From Nocardia veterana NBRC 100344 (GTDB taxonomy: Bacteria; Actinomycetota; Actinomycetes; Mycobacteriales; Mycobacteriaceae), in assembly GCF_000308855.1 (NCBI RefSeq), contig NZ_BAGM01000099.1, positions 1 through 39,367 of the forward strand: a stretch of 39,367 nt of DNA. Reading direction: 5' to 3'. The notes under the pieces were generated by a model. The model worked only from the letters and a program-made list of their open reading frames with translations. It had not been told where the DNA came from and did not search any database. This document shows, in pieces, positions 26,222 through 34,280 of this stretch. How positions within the stretch are numbered: position 1 is the first letter of the stretch; each line of letters starts with the position of its first letter. The translations under genes and the position numbers were made by a program.

Positions 26222-26920
26222 ATGGGAATCAAGACCATCGTCGCCACCGCCGCCCTCCTCGCCGCCGCTCTCAGCGCGAGCACGGCCACCGCCGGCGCCG
26301 CACCCGCCGAGGCCGAGGCGGTCGGCTACCGGGCGACCACCACCGCGATCGGCACCGTGATCACCACCGACGCCGGATCGATGGCGGCCGACAACGGTGT
26401 GTTCACCATCAGGGCCGCCGACGGCACCGTCCTCGCCGGCACCCACCTGTCCTTCCGGGTGGACGATTTCGTCTTCCCGATCGAGGCGCAGATCCACGAC
26501 CACACCGCGACCCTGACCCCCAAATTCGATCTCGCACACGCGGTCTACCGGCCCGTCGCGATGCCGTTCGAGGACAGCGCGCCGTGGAAGACCCCATACG
26601 ACCGGGAGCAGGCCGCGTGGAGCCGGATGACCAGCACGATGAGCGCCGGCGCCACGATCGGCACCCTGGTGGGCGGAATCGGCGGAGCGGGAATCGGCTG
26701 TGTGCTCGGCGGCATCGCGGGCGCCACCATCGCGGCGGCCACCATCGTCGGCATGTTCGGCCCGTTCGTCCCGGCCGCGGTGGTGGGCTGCCTCGGCGGC
26801 ATCGTCGCCATCGGCGCACTGGGCACGGTGGCGGGTCAGCTGCTGGTCACCGCGCCGGTGGCGGTCCTGGCGGTGGCGCAGTACTTCACCACCATCAACG
26901 CTCCGTTCCCCGCGAAGTGA
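26222..26920 (+). CDS. secreted glycine-zipper protein (possible DUF8020-type)
   Basis: 232 aa. A Sec signal peptide (MGIKTIVATAALLAAALSAS...AGAAPA) is followed by a beta-rich region of about 100 residues (TVITTDAGSMAADNGVFTIRAADGTVLAG) and then hydrophobic glycine-zipper segments with GTLVGGIGGAGIGCVLGGIAGA and a second Gly-rich helix pair. The C-terminal half may insert in a membrane or form oligomers. It is a paralogue of the protein at 37795 (same layout and an AGIGCV-GGI core). From memory this resembles a Nocardia family annotated DUF8020; I have not checked. Function unknown. It ends at a bidirectional terminator facing the anti-sigma-like gene. Confidence 0.75.
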   Translation: MGIKTIVATAALLAAALSASTATAGAAPAEAEAVGYRATTTAIGTVITTDAGSMAADNGVFTIRAADGTVLAGTHLSFRVDDFVFPIEAQIHDHTATLTPKFDLAHAVYRPVAMPFEDSAPWKTPYDREQAAWSRMTSTMSAGATIGTLVGGIGGAGIGCVLGGIAGATIAAATIVGMFGPFVPAAVVGCLGGIVAIGALGTVAGQLLVTAPVAVLAVAQYFTTINAPFPAK

Positions 26921-26946
26921 GTCGCGGCGGTCGATGAGCGCGGAAT

Positions 26947-26979
26947 CCGGTGGGCGGCAGCAGGTTCGCCGCCCACCGG
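26947..26979. terminator. bidirectional intrinsic terminator
   Basis: CCGGTGGGCGGC and GCCGCCCACCGG form a perfect 12-bp stem with a 9-nt loop, placed between the convergent secreted-protein gene (stop 26920) and the anti-sigma-like gene (stop 26991). Confidence 0.78.
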
Positions 26980-26990
26980 CCGGCTCGGGC

Positions 26991-27716
26991 TCAGGCGGCC
27001 CGGTGCCGGCTCGCGGGCCGGCGATAGCCGATCGATGCGGGACGAAGACGGCGGGACGAATCGACCGGCGCGACCGGAACCTCGACGTATTCCGAATCGC
27101 CCACCGGCTGCCGATGGCCGGGTCGGTCGTCGTCGCGGTGCAGCCGATGAACCAGATACAGCAGTGCGACGCCGACCAGTACCGGAATATGAGTGACCAA
27201 ACGCCCGACGGTGACGTCACCGCGGGTCAGATCCAGCAGTGAGGCGGCGGTGAGCGCCCCGACGAAGACACTGAGCATCGGCAGTTGCGCCGCGGCGGTC
27301 CCGGTGCGCAACGCGGCCCAGACGAGGCCGATTCCGACCGCGAGATTCCACGCCGCACTCTCGTGGGACATATGCCCCATCATGAATCCCCCGTGCCCAC
27401 TCATCCCGGTGTCGGCACCCACCAACTGAGTCAGTGCCAATCCGGTTTGCGCGATCGCGACCACGGCGAGGCAGACGCGGACGACCTGCGGTGTGCGCCG
27501 AGCCGGCGGCAGGCCGGCCATGATGTCCGCGGACAGGTCCGGCACCTGGGGTGCGGCGTGCAGAATCATGGTGCGGCGCAACGTTTCCGCGTTCCGGTAC
27601 CATCCCCGGCAGGTCGAACACGCGACCAGATGCCGGTCGGTCACCGCCGCCGGAATCGGTTCGGCTTCACCGTCGATGCGCGCCGAGAGCGCTTCTCGGA
27701 CCGTTTCGCACTTCAT
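26991..27716 (-). CDS. zinc-finger anti-sigma factor-like membrane protein with Met/His-rich loop
   Basis: 241 aa. The cytoplasmic N-terminus has the ZAS zinc motif of anti-sigma factors: Cys3, His29, Cys33 and Cys36 (HLVACSTC). Four hydrophobic segments follow, at about 78-101, 121-136, 144-163 and 174-191. Between the first two lies a loop at about 105-118 with M105, H108, M112, M113, H115, M116 and H118, a typical copper- or metal-binding composition. The C-terminal 45 residues are basic and hydrophilic. It is divergent from the sigC-like gene with 53 nt between starts, and the local ECF-type motif lies upstream of it. I infer an anti-sigma factor whose grip on the sigma factor depends on an external metal. 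No proof of interaction exists. Confidence 0.78.
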   Translation of the reverse strand: MKCETVREALSARIDGEAEPIPAAVTDRHLVACSTCRGWYRNAETLRRTMILHAAPQVPDLSADIMAGLPPARRTPQVVRVCLAVVAIAQTGLALTQLVGADTGMSGHGGFMMGHMSHESAAWNLAVGIGLVWAALRTGTAAAQLPMLSVFVGALTAASLLDLTRGDVTVGRLVTHIPVLVGVALLYLVHRLHRDDDRPGHRQPVGDSEYVEVPVAPVDSSRRLRPASIGYRRPASRHRAA

Positions 27717-27724
27717 GTTCCCAT

Positions 27725-27751
27725 GGTCGCGCACAGCGAGGGGTGAGTTCC
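27725..27751 (-). promoter_or_regulatory. ECF-type promoter of the anti-sigma-like gene
   Basis: On the minus strand, TGGAAC (GGAAC at 27751-27747), a 17-nt spacer, then CGACC (27729-27725). The ATG at 27716 follows 8 nt later, so the transcript would be leaderless or nearly so. One of five copies of the same motif in this locus. Confidence 0.6.
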
Positions 27752-27769
27752 ACGACGGGGTGTAGTAGC

Positions 27770-28348
27770 GTGACCGCCGTGCCGGGTGGTGACAATGAGG
27801 ACCAGCTGACCGAGCTCGCACTCGCCGCGGGGCGGGGTGATCGACGAGCATTCGAACAATGGGTCCGCGCCCTGCAGGCCGACGTCTGGCGATTCCACGC
27901 CTATCGCGCCGGATCGGGCGCCGCCGACGATCTGACCCAGGAGACCTTCGTCCGCGCCTTCGGCAGCCTGCCGCGATTCGCGGGCCGCTCGACCTCGCGT
28001 GCCTGGTTGCTCTCGATCGCCCGCCGGGTCGTGGTCGACTCGATCCGCTCCGCCATGGCGCGCCCCCGCCTGCACGCCGGTGACGACTGGGAGACGGCGG
28101 CGGAAACCCGTGCTGCCCAGCAGCATTCGGGACGCACCTTCGAGGATATGGTCGAGACCCGGATCCTGCTCGACGGTCTGGAACCGGAACGTCGGGAGGC
28201 GCTGGTGCTGACCCAGATGCTCGGGCTCTCCTATCAGGAGGCGGCCGACGTGTGCGCGGTACCGGTGGGCACCATCCGATCCCGGATCGCCCGGGCGCGG
28301 GAGGATCTGCTCGCCGCGGCGGAGCAGCGCGACGGCGGGGTCGGCTGA
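27770..28348 (+). CDS. sigC: ECF RNA polymerase sigma factor, SigC-like
   Basis: 192 aa. Region 2 lies at about residues 25-95 (VRALQADVWRFHAYRAG, ADDLTQETFVRAFGSLPRF, STSRAWLLSIARRVVVD). Region 4 lies at about 137-180 (LEPERREALVLTQMLGLSY, EAADVCAVPVGTIRSRIARAR). From memory the layout and many residues match M. tuberculosis SigC, including the N-terminal TELALAAGRG pattern. On that basis I chose the GTG at 27770 (VTAVPGG) over the one at 27779. No ribosome site is evident, and a TANNNT-like element is too close to judge. A zinc-finger gene is divergent; the MFS gene follows 40 nt downstream. SigC in mycobacteria is linked to copper acquisition. The regulatory link here is inferred from the five local promoter motifs. 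Confidence 0.85.
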   Translation: MTAVPGGDNEDQLTELALAAGRGDRRAFEQWVRALQADVWRFHAYRAGSGAADDLTQETFVRAFGSLPRFAGRSTSRAWLLSIARRVVVDSIRSAMARPRLHAGDDWETAAETRAAQQHSGRTFEDMVETRILLDGLEPERREALVLTQMLGLSYQEAADVCAVPVGTIRSRIARAREDLLAAAEQRDGGVG

Positions 28349-28352
28349 CCCG

Positions 28353-28379
28353 GGAACTTTTGCGGGCCGCCCCACGACC
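28353..28379 (+). promoter_or_regulatory. ECF-type promoter of the MFS/GH88 unit
   Basis: GGAAC (28353-28357, in GGGAACTTTT), a 17-nt spacer, then CGACC (28375-28379, in CGACCTGT). The GTG start at 28389 is 9 nt further. The flanking TTTT and TGT are shared with the copy before the ABC importer operon. It starts 4 nt after the sigC stop. Confidence 0.65.
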
Positions 28380-28388
28380 TGTGTCGAT

Positions 28389-29570
28389 GTGAGTGTGGAT
28401 GCGGCCCCGGCGGCGGTACGACCGGCGGTCCTGACCGGATTGCTGATCACCGCGATGACGCTGTCGATGTTGCCGCTGTTCCTGCTCGGCGCCCTCGGGC
28501 CCCGGCTGATCGGTGAATTCGGCGGGGCCACAAGCCGACTCGGGTTCCTCGTCGCCGCGGGATTCGCCGTCGCGGCGGTGCTGTCCCCACTGGTGGGGCC
28601 GGCCGTGACGGCGATCGGCGCCCGGCGCTGCCTGTGCGCCGGTTTCCTGGTGTCGGCGGTGGCTCTGGCCCTGTTCGCCACCGCGCACCGGTACGCACTG
28701 CTCGTCGTGGCGATCGCGCTGTCCGGGCTGGCTCAGGCGATGGCGAACCCGACCACCAATCAGCTGATCGCGGCGTGTATTCCACTCGATCGCCGCGGCG
28801 CGGTCGCGGGATGGAAGCAGTCCGGTGTGCAGTTCGGCGCGTTCCTCGCCGGTCTGCCGCTGGCAGCACTCGCCTCGGCCACCGGCTGGCGGACCGCGGT
28901 GGGGCTGAGCGCGGCCGTGGCCCTCGGCGCCGCGCTGCTGACCACAGCCATAGCGAAAGACGCTGTGCCGCCGCGTTTCCCGCCGCTCACCGTTCCCCGC
29001 CCGGATGGTGATGCCGCGTGGATGTGTGGTTTCTCGGTCTTCCTGGGCGCGGGCGTCTCCGCGATCAACACCTATATCGCGCTGTATGCCGGTGTCCGGC
29101 TCGGCCTGTCCGCCACCGTGGCGAGTGCGCTCGTCGCCGGGCTCGGAGTGGCCGGTATCGCCGGGCGGGTCGGGTGGACCCGCAGATCGGCCGCCCTGTC
29201 CAGCCCCGCGGTGTTGTTGCCGCCGTTGGCTTTCGGTTCGGCGTTGGCCGCCGCGGCGATCCTGCTCGCCGATCCGGTGGGGTCGTGGCTCGTCTGGCTC
29301 GGTGCGCTGGGGATCGGCGGGTGCGCCGTGGCGGCCAACGCCGTGTCGATGATGACGGTGATCGCCACCGCGCCGGCGCATCGGATCGGCCGGGATTCGG
29401 CCGTGGTCTCGGCGGGCTTCTTCGCCGGCTTCGTGGTCGGCCCCACCTTGTTCGGCGCCCTCGCACAGCAGCACGGTTACGTCCTCGCCTGGTCGACGGT
29501 GATCGCCGAATTCCTCGCCGCCGCACTGGTGGCCGGGTGGTGGCAGTGGCGCGCGGAGCGGGTTCGATGA
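28389..29570 (+). CDS. MFS transporter
   Basis: 393-aa polytopic protein with about 12 hydrophobic helices. The first begins VLTGLLITAMTLSMLPLFLLG. A basic loop GARRC after helix 2 and GRVG/TRRS in the middle are in the positions of MFS motif A. NPTTNQL and GWKQSGVQFGAFLAGLP recall the CynX/NimT and sugar-acid MFS families, but substrate cannot be inferred reliably. The GTG start lacks a ribosome site and lies 9 nt after the promoter-like CGACC. Its stop overlaps the start of the GH88-like gene by ATGA, so the two form a unit. A sugar or uronide importer would fit the partner enzyme. Confidence 0.82.
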   Translation: MSVDAAPAAVRPAVLTGLLITAMTLSMLPLFLLGALGPRLIGEFGGATSRLGFLVAAGFAVAAVLSPLVGPAVTAIGARRCLCAGFLVSAVALALFATAHRYALLVVAIALSGLAQAMANPTTNQLIAACIPLDRRGAVAGWKQSGVQFGAFLAGLPLAALASATGWRTAVGLSAAVALGAALLTTAIAKDAVPPRFPPLTVPRPDGDAAWMCGFSVFLGAGVSAINTYIALYAGVRLGLSATVASALVAGLGVAGIAGRVGWTRRSAALSSPAVLLPPLAFGSALAAAAILLADPVGSWLVWLGALGIGGCAVAANAVSMMTVIATAPAHRIGRDSAVVSAGFFAGFVVGPTLFGALAQQHGYVLAWSTVIAEFLAAALVAGWWQWRAERVR

Positions 29571-30657
29571 CCGACCTCGAGGACGCGCTCGACCGCGTGC
29601 TCGCGCGGGTGGACTCGACGGAGGCGGCCGTCGGCCGGCGTTTTCCGATCCATGCCGATCCCGAGTCGGGAGTGTGGCTCACCTCGCGCCGCGGGTCCTG
29701 GGTCGCCGGGTTCTGGGCCGGACAGCTGTGGTTGCGCGCGCGATTGTCCGGACGAGCCGAGCACGTGTGTGCGGCGCGCGAGGCCGCCGAACGCCTGGTC
29801 CCGGCCGCCGGTCTCGACACCGCGACCCGAGGGCTGATTCTCTGGTACGGCGCTGCCGCGGGTGAGCGACTGGGACTGTCCCGCGACCCGGACCGACATC
29901 CGGTCCGGGGTCCGGGCACCCGTGCGCAGCCGCCCGATCCGCTGCCGAAAGCCTGTGCGCCACTGTCGAAGCCGAATCCGGAATACTGCCCTGGGGGACC
30001 GCATTCGGTGACCCGCCCGACCCCGTGACCACGCGCGTGGACGGGCTCGCCGGAACGGTTTCCCTGCTCGCCTGGGCCGGCCGAGCTCCCGCCGCCGAGG
30101 CATGTCTGCGGGGCTACCTGGATCTCGCGTCCCTCCGGGCCGACCCGGCCACACCGCCGGATGTGACTGCGGGACAGGCATTTCCGGGCACCGCCGCCTG
30201 CGCGTTCGAACGGGTCCACGGCGGCTGGCGGGCCCGGCCGTCGCCGCCGCCGGGCTGGTCGCGCGGCCAGGCCTGGTTGCTGCTGGCGCTCGCGGATGCC
30301 GGGTACTGGCTGAGCCCGGAATTCGCCGACCAGGCGCGATCGTGGCTGGATTCGGCCCCGCAGCTGCGGACGGTGCCGCCCGCGATCGCCGGGCACGGCG
30401 GCGCGGTCGACACCTCGGCGGCCGCGATCACCGCGGTCGCGCTGGCCAAGCTGGGACGTCTCGGCGCTGCACGCGACCTCGTGACCGAGCTCGTCGGCGA
30501 TCACCTCGCCACCAGCGGCCCGCCGGGCAGGCTGCTGCGCGGATGTTACGACCTTCGGGGTGGGGTGGCGACGGAACACGAATTGGTCTGGGGGAACTAC
30601 TTTCTACTGCTCGCCCTCGCTGTCGTGCTGGGAATAGTGCCGCCCAGTCTCGTTTGA
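29567..30657 (+). pseudogene. GH88-like (unsaturated glucuronyl hydrolase-type) gene with a -1 frameshift
   Basis: The first part (from ATG 29567) reads MTDLEDALDRVL, WVAGFWAGQLWLRARL and TATRGLILWYGAAAGERLGL, the pattern of six-hairpin GH88/GH105 hydrolases, then degenerates until a stop at 30028. The next frame is open from 29866 and continues the family sequence: AAESLCATVEAESGILPWG, TTRVDGLAGTVSLLAWAG, GWSRGQAWLLLALADAG, and HELVWGNYFLLLALA to the stop at 30657. The frames join if one base is missing (or two are added) between about 29866 and 29940, giving about 363 residues, a normal length. Alternatively a GTG at 30025 could restart translation (GTGA overlap). No slippery heptamer is visible. 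Sequencing error or a true mutation cannot be separated here. Confidence 0.75.
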
Positions 30658-30675
30658 GCGGGCGACACCGTTTCG

Positions 30676-31473
30676 CTAACCCCGCAGTGCCGCGATGATT
30701 TTCGCGGCGGTGTCCTGGTAGACGGTGAGCAGGTCGTCGTCCTTCGTCGGATAGTTCGACAGCTGCACCTGCCGGGCGGGTGCACCGGGCAGCACGGTCC
30801 CGGTGTCCATCTGCTCGTTGGCGAAGACGAATTGCGGGTTCAACCTGGACAGCTCCACGACCTGCTTCGCCGTCACCTCTGCGGGGCCGTAGGTGCCCAG
30901 TACCTGGGCGCCGGCCAGTTGCGCCGCGAACCCCACGAAGGCCTGTGCGACCACCGTGGGCGGCTGCGCCTGTCGCCAGGCTGCCCGCACCTGCGCCGAC
31001 AGCTTGGCGTATTCGCTGTCGAACCCGCCGATCCAGCGGTCGGCGGCGGCGCGGGTGCCGAACAGGTCGGCGAGCCGTCGCACCTCGGCGATCACCTTGT
31101 CGTGGCTGTTGTCGAGGTCGACCTGCACCATCTTCGCCGGGGATCCGGCCGCCTCCCGGAGCCTGCCCGCAAAGCCCTCGAACGGCGCGTACAACACGAA
31201 ATCGGCGTCGGCAACCGCCACCAGATCCGACGGCTTCGGATCGTAGTCGGGCGCGTGGGCGATCGCGGCCGGCACGATCACTGTGACGTCGGTGGCCCCG
31301 GCCGCCTCGGCGAAGGCCGCCTCCCAGCTGCTCGCCGCCACCACCTGCGGGCCCGAATGATTCCCCTGATCGTGGCTGTCGGTGCCGCAGCCCACCACCA
31401 CCGCCGCACCGCTGATCAGTGCAGCGAGGCCGAATCCGATGCGGGCGAGCCGCTTTCGCGTGAAGACCGCCAT
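30676..31473 (-). CDS. metal ABC transporter substrate-binding lipoprotein (ZnuA/TroA-like)
   Basis: 265 aa with a lipoprotein signal peptide; the lipobox is VVGC with Cys29 as the acylated residue. The mature protein shows the cluster A-I pattern: VVAASSWEAAF at the start, IAHAPDYDPKPSDLVAVADADFVLY carrying the first His ligand and a PSDL turn, and LNPQFVFANEQM in the C-lobe. It lacks the long His-rich loop of many ZnuA proteins. It would bind Zn2+, Mn2+ or another divalent metal outside the membrane and deliver it to the permease. GGGAGA lies about 9 nt before the ATG. Its start overlaps the permease gene by 58 nt. Last of a three-gene operon. Confidence 0.85.
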   Translation of the reverse strand: MAVFTRKRLARIGFGLAALISGAAVVVGCGTDSHDQGNHSGPQVVAASSWEAAFAEAAGATDVTVIVPAAIAHAPDYDPKPSDLVAVADADFVLYAPFEGFAGRLREAAGSPAKMVQVDLDNSHDKVIAEVRRLADLFGTRAAADRWIGGFDSEYAKLSAQVRAAWRQAQPPTVVAQAFVGFAAQLAGAQVLGTYGPAEVTAKQVVELSRLNPQFVFANEQMDTGTVLPGAPARQVQLSNYPTKDDDLLTVYQDTAAKIIAALRG

Positions 31474-32294
31474 CCTGAAGTTCTCCCATCGGGTAGTACA
31501 TGAACCGCGAGCGCCACCGCGCCCGCCGACAACACCAGCACCGGGCCCGGCGGCAGATCCAGCTGGACGGCCAGCACGAATCCGATGATGTTCACCACCA
31601 TCCCGACGGTGACGGCCGCGGCCACCATGCCCGGCAGCGAGTTCGCGATCCGTCGGGCCGCCAGCGCGGGCAGTAGCGTCAGGGCATCCACAAGTAGCGC
31701 TCCGGTGAGCCGGATCCCGGCGGCGACGGCGACCGCGACCAGCACCAGCAGCACCAGGGTGAGCCGGTCGACGCGCACACCGGAACAGGCCGCCAGCTCG
31801 CGGTCGTGCAGCACCAGAGCCACTTGGCGCCGCCGCAGCACGAACACCAGCGGCACGAGCACGGCCAGCACGCCGAGCAGCACCACATCGCTGCGCCGGG
31901 TGGCGAGAATCGAACCCCACAGCAGTTCGAACGCCCCGTTGGCGTTGACACCCGCGACCGACAGTACGAGCAGCGCACCCGCGATGGCCAGGCTCATCAA
32001 CAATCCCATCGCGCCGGACAACCCGGAAGGGCTGCGCGCCAACGGTGTCAGTGCCGCGCCGGATGCGGCGCACGCGACCAGCGCGCACAGCAGCGGATCC
32101 AGCCCGGTCAGCATGCCGACGGCGATGCCGAGCAACGCCACGTGCATCATGGCGAACCGAACCGGCATGATGTCGAGTCCGATGATGATCACGCCGACGA
32201 TGGGCAGTCCGATCGCGCCGAGTACCAGGGCGACCGCCGCCCGCTGTACCGAGGCGAGCTGCCACAGGTCGGTGAAGCCGGTCGCGAGCGTCAC
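31416..32294 (-). CDS. metal ABC transporter permease (ZnuB/TroC family)
   Basis: 292 aa with about eight hydrophobic helices. After the first helices, FAMMHVALLGIAVG is the family block preceding the coupling region, and GALLVDALTLLPALAARRIANS matches the conserved ALL-LPAATAR segment of ABC-3 family permeases. The GTG start overlaps the ATPase stop by 4 nt (GTGA). The C-terminal 25 residues are hydrophilic and Ser/Arg-rich, and overlap the lipoprotein gene by 58 nt; a shorter reading is not possible because there is no earlier stop. It forms the membrane channel of the importer with its two neighbours. Confidence 0.88.
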   Translation of the reverse strand: MTLATGFTDLWQLASVQRAAVALVLGAIGLPIVGVIIIGLDIMPVRFAMMHVALLGIAVGMLTGLDPLLCALVACAASGAALTPLARSPSGLSGAMGLLMSLAIAGALLVLSVAGVNANGAFELLWGSILATRRSDVVLLGVLAVLVPLVFVLRRRQVALVLHDRELAACSGVRVDRLTLVLLVLVAVAVAAGIRLTGALLVDALTLLPALAARRIANSLPGMVAAAVTVGMVVNIIGFVLAVQLDLPPGPVLVLSAGAVALAVHVLPDGRTSGWRSSRESGSPASDSASLH

Positions 32295-32950
32295 GCGAGC
32301 TCCTCTGTGCGCGGGGTGATTTCGCGCAGCCGGCCGTCGGCCATCTCCAGGATCCGGTCGCAGCGCGTGGCCAGGGCGCGGTCGTGGGTCACCACCAGCA
32401 GGGTCACCGGCAATTCGGCGAGCAGCTCGGCCGCCTCCGCTTGCCCGGCGAAATCCAATGCGGCCGTCGGCTCGTCGGCCAGCAGCACGCCCGCACCGGC
32501 TCGGACACACCCCAGCGCCCGGGCCAGATACATCCGTTGCAGCTGTCCCCCCGACAATGTGTGCAGCGGGCGATCCACGCAGGTGCCTACCCCGAGTCGG
32601 CGCGCCGCCGCGCTCGCATCCGTGTAGGCGCCACTGCTGTGCAGCAGTTCGCGCGCGAGCAGGGGGAACCGGCCGGGATTCTGGCGTTGCGGAATCCAGG
32701 CCACGGCACGTCGGCGACAATCCAGATCCCGCGCCGTGCGCACCACGTGCCCGTCGACGGCGATGCTGCCGGCACGCACGCGGTGTAGTCCCAGCACCGC
32801 ACGCAACAGCGTGGTCTTCCCGGAGCCGTTCGTCCCGGTCAGCGCGACCCGCTCACCCGCGCCGACGCGCAATGTCACATCCCGAACCACCATCCGCCGG
32901 CCGTGTGCGCAGCACACATCCGCCATCTCCACCGTCGAACCCGTCGCCAC
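32291..32950 (-). CDS. metal ABC transporter ATP-binding protein
   Basis: 219 aa. Walker A is GTNGSGKTT (about 38-46), the Q-loop is WIPQRQNPGRFP, the signature LSGGQLQR is near 135, Walker B is VLLADEPTAALD (about 154-165), and the switch histidine is in VVTHDRA. It energises the metal importer. The GTG start at 32950 has GGAG about 6 nt upstream. It is the first gene of the ATPase-permease-lipoprotein operon and has the ECF-type motif 26 nt before its start. A short N-terminal CCAHGRRM stretch carries two Cys and a His; whether it binds metal is unknown. Confidence 0.92.
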   Translation of the reverse strand: MATGSTVEMADVCCAHGRRMVVRDVTLRVGAGERVALTGTNGSGKTTLLRAVLGLHRVRAGSIAVDGHVVRTARDLDCRRRAVAWIPQRQNPGRFPLLARELLHSSGAYTDASAAARRLGVGTCVDRPLHTLSGGQLQRMYLARALGCVRAGAGVLLADEPTAALDFAGQAEAAELLAELPVTLLVVTHDRALATRCDRILEMADGRLREITPRTEELA

Positions 32951-32975
32951 CTGAACTCCACTCGGTCACCGAACA

Positions 32976-33002
32976 GGTCGGAGGCCGAACGCGAAAAGTT
33001 CC
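32976..33002 (-). promoter_or_regulatory. ECF-type promoter of the metal ABC importer operon
   Basis: On the minus strand, GGGAACTTTT (GGAAC at 33002-32998), a 17-nt spacer counted from GGAAC, then CGACCTGT (CGACC at 32980-32976). The GTG start is 26 nt further and leaves room for the GGAG ribosome site. The match to the copy before the MFS gene extends over both boxes. Confidence 0.65.
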
Positions 33003-33021
33003 CGCGGTGTCCGAACGGGCA

Positions 33022-34191
33022 CTACCCGGTCGGCGTCGTCGCGTATCCGCGCAGGAGCCGCCGGGCTGTCGCCGTGACGTGAAATTCGTCGGGGCCGTCC
33101 AGGATTCGCGCACTGCGCGCCACCCGCAGCAGGCCGGGCAGCCCGCTGGCTTCGGTGAGTCCCTCCGCGCCGTGTACCTGGATCGCCGCGTCCACGGCGG
33201 TGCCGAGGGCGCGGGCCGCGGCCACCTTCGCGATGCTCACCTCCACCTGGGCCGGTTCGTCCGCCGCCACCAGCTGCGCCGCCCGTTCGGTGAGCAGACG
33301 TGCCGAGCGAACCGCCACTTCCGAGTCGAAAACCATCTGCTGCACCAACTGTCGGTCCGCGAGCATCCCGTCGCCGATCCGACGCCGGTTCGCGCGCTCG
33401 GCGAGGAGCTCGACCGCCCGCTGAGCCTGTCCGACCCAGCGCAGCGCTCGCAGGGTGCGACCCAATGCCAAGCGCTGCCCGGCCAGCCGCAGCCCGCTGC
33501 CGACCGCACCGACCAGCTGGGTCGACGAAACCACCACGTCGTCGAAGGTCAGCTCGTACTGGCCGCCCGCGCCGAGGACGTCGAGTTCCCGCACGACCCG
33601 AAAGCCCGGTGCGGACGTGGGCACCACGAAGATCGAGAAGGCCTCGCGGGCAGGGCCTTCCGCCGTCCGAGCCACGACCAGCACATAGTCGGCGCGGGCT
33701 GCGCCGGAGGTGAACCACTTGCGCCCGGTGATCCGCCAGCGGTCCCCGTCGGGCGTCGCCACGGTCCGCAGTGCGCTCGGGTCCGAACCGGGTACGCCGG
33801 GCTCGGTCATCGCATACGCGGCGCGGGCGGTTCCGGACACCAGGGCGGGGACCAGTTCGGCACACAGTTCGGGATGCCCGTGCCTGTCGAGCATCCGCAC
33901 CGTCGGCAAGGCCGACGAGCCGAGGGCGTCGGGCCCGAAATCGCTGCGCCCCTCCTGTTCGGCGACGGCGAAGTAGCCGGCGGTATCGAGTCCGCCGCCG
34001 CCGTGCTCGGCGGGCAGTGGCAGAGCCCACAATCCGGCGGCGACGGCGCGCTCCCGCAGCCCCGACCAGGTGTCGCTGTTTCCGGCGGCCAACTGTGGCT
34101 CGGCCGGAATCACCTGCTGGTCAACGAATTTCCGCACGCGGTCGGACAGTGTCTCGACCGGCTCCGGACTCGGCGATATTTCGTCGGACAT
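33022..34191 (-). CDS. acyl-CoA dehydrogenase
   Basis: 389 aa. The three-part fold is visible: an N-terminal helical domain with LPLPAEHGGGGLD (about 58-70), a middle beta domain with AYAMTEPGVPGSDPSALRT (FAD contacts) and KWFTSGAARADY, and a C-terminal helical domain with VEVSIAKVAAARALGTAVDAAIQVHGAEGLTE. It would oxidise an acyl-CoA at alpha/beta carbons with FAD and ETF. The usual catalytic Glu position cannot be fixed by eye: the C-terminal motif reads GLPGLLRVARSARILDGPDE. The ribosome site is weak (TCGGGAT). It is divergent from the CoA transferase operon with an 89-bp gap carrying the ECF-type motif on the opposite strand. Confidence 0.88.
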   Translation of the reverse strand: MSDEISPSPEPVETLSDRVRKFVDQQVIPAEPQLAAGNSDTWSGLRERAVAAGLWALPLPAEHGGGGLDTAGYFAVAEQEGRSDFGPDALGSSALPTVRMLDRHGHPELCAELVPALVSGTARAAYAMTEPGVPGSDPSALRTVATPDGDRWRITGRKWFTSGAARADYVLVVARTAEGPAREAFSIFVVPTSAPGFRVVRELDVLGAGGQYELTFDDVVVSSTQLVGAVGSGLRLAGQRLALGRTLRALRWVGQAQRAVELLAERANRRRIGDGMLADRQLVQQMVFDSEVAVRSARLLTERAAQLVAADEPAQVEVSIAKVAAARALGTAVDAAIQVHGAEGLTEASGLPGLLRVARSARILDGPDEFHVTATARRLLRGYATTPTG

Positions 34192-34213
34192 ATCCCGATC
34201 ACACCATTCGCCC

Positions 34214-34240
34214 GGAACTCCGGCGCCACCGCGTCCGACT
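34214..34240 (+). promoter_or_regulatory. ECF-type promoter of the CoA transferase/ligase operon
   Basis: GGAAC (34214-34218, in CCCGGAAC), a 17-nt spacer, then CGACT (34236-34240). The ATG at 34281 is 40 nt further. CGACT differs by one base from the other four copies. Confidence 0.5.
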
Positions 34241-34280
34241 CCCCTCACAGCACCCAGACCGTTTCCGGTGAAAGGCAAGC

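Noticed and set aside
29866..30028. Programmed -1 ribosomal frameshift in the GH88-like gene
   Set aside because: No slippery heptamer or strong downstream structure was seen; an indel is the simpler explanation.
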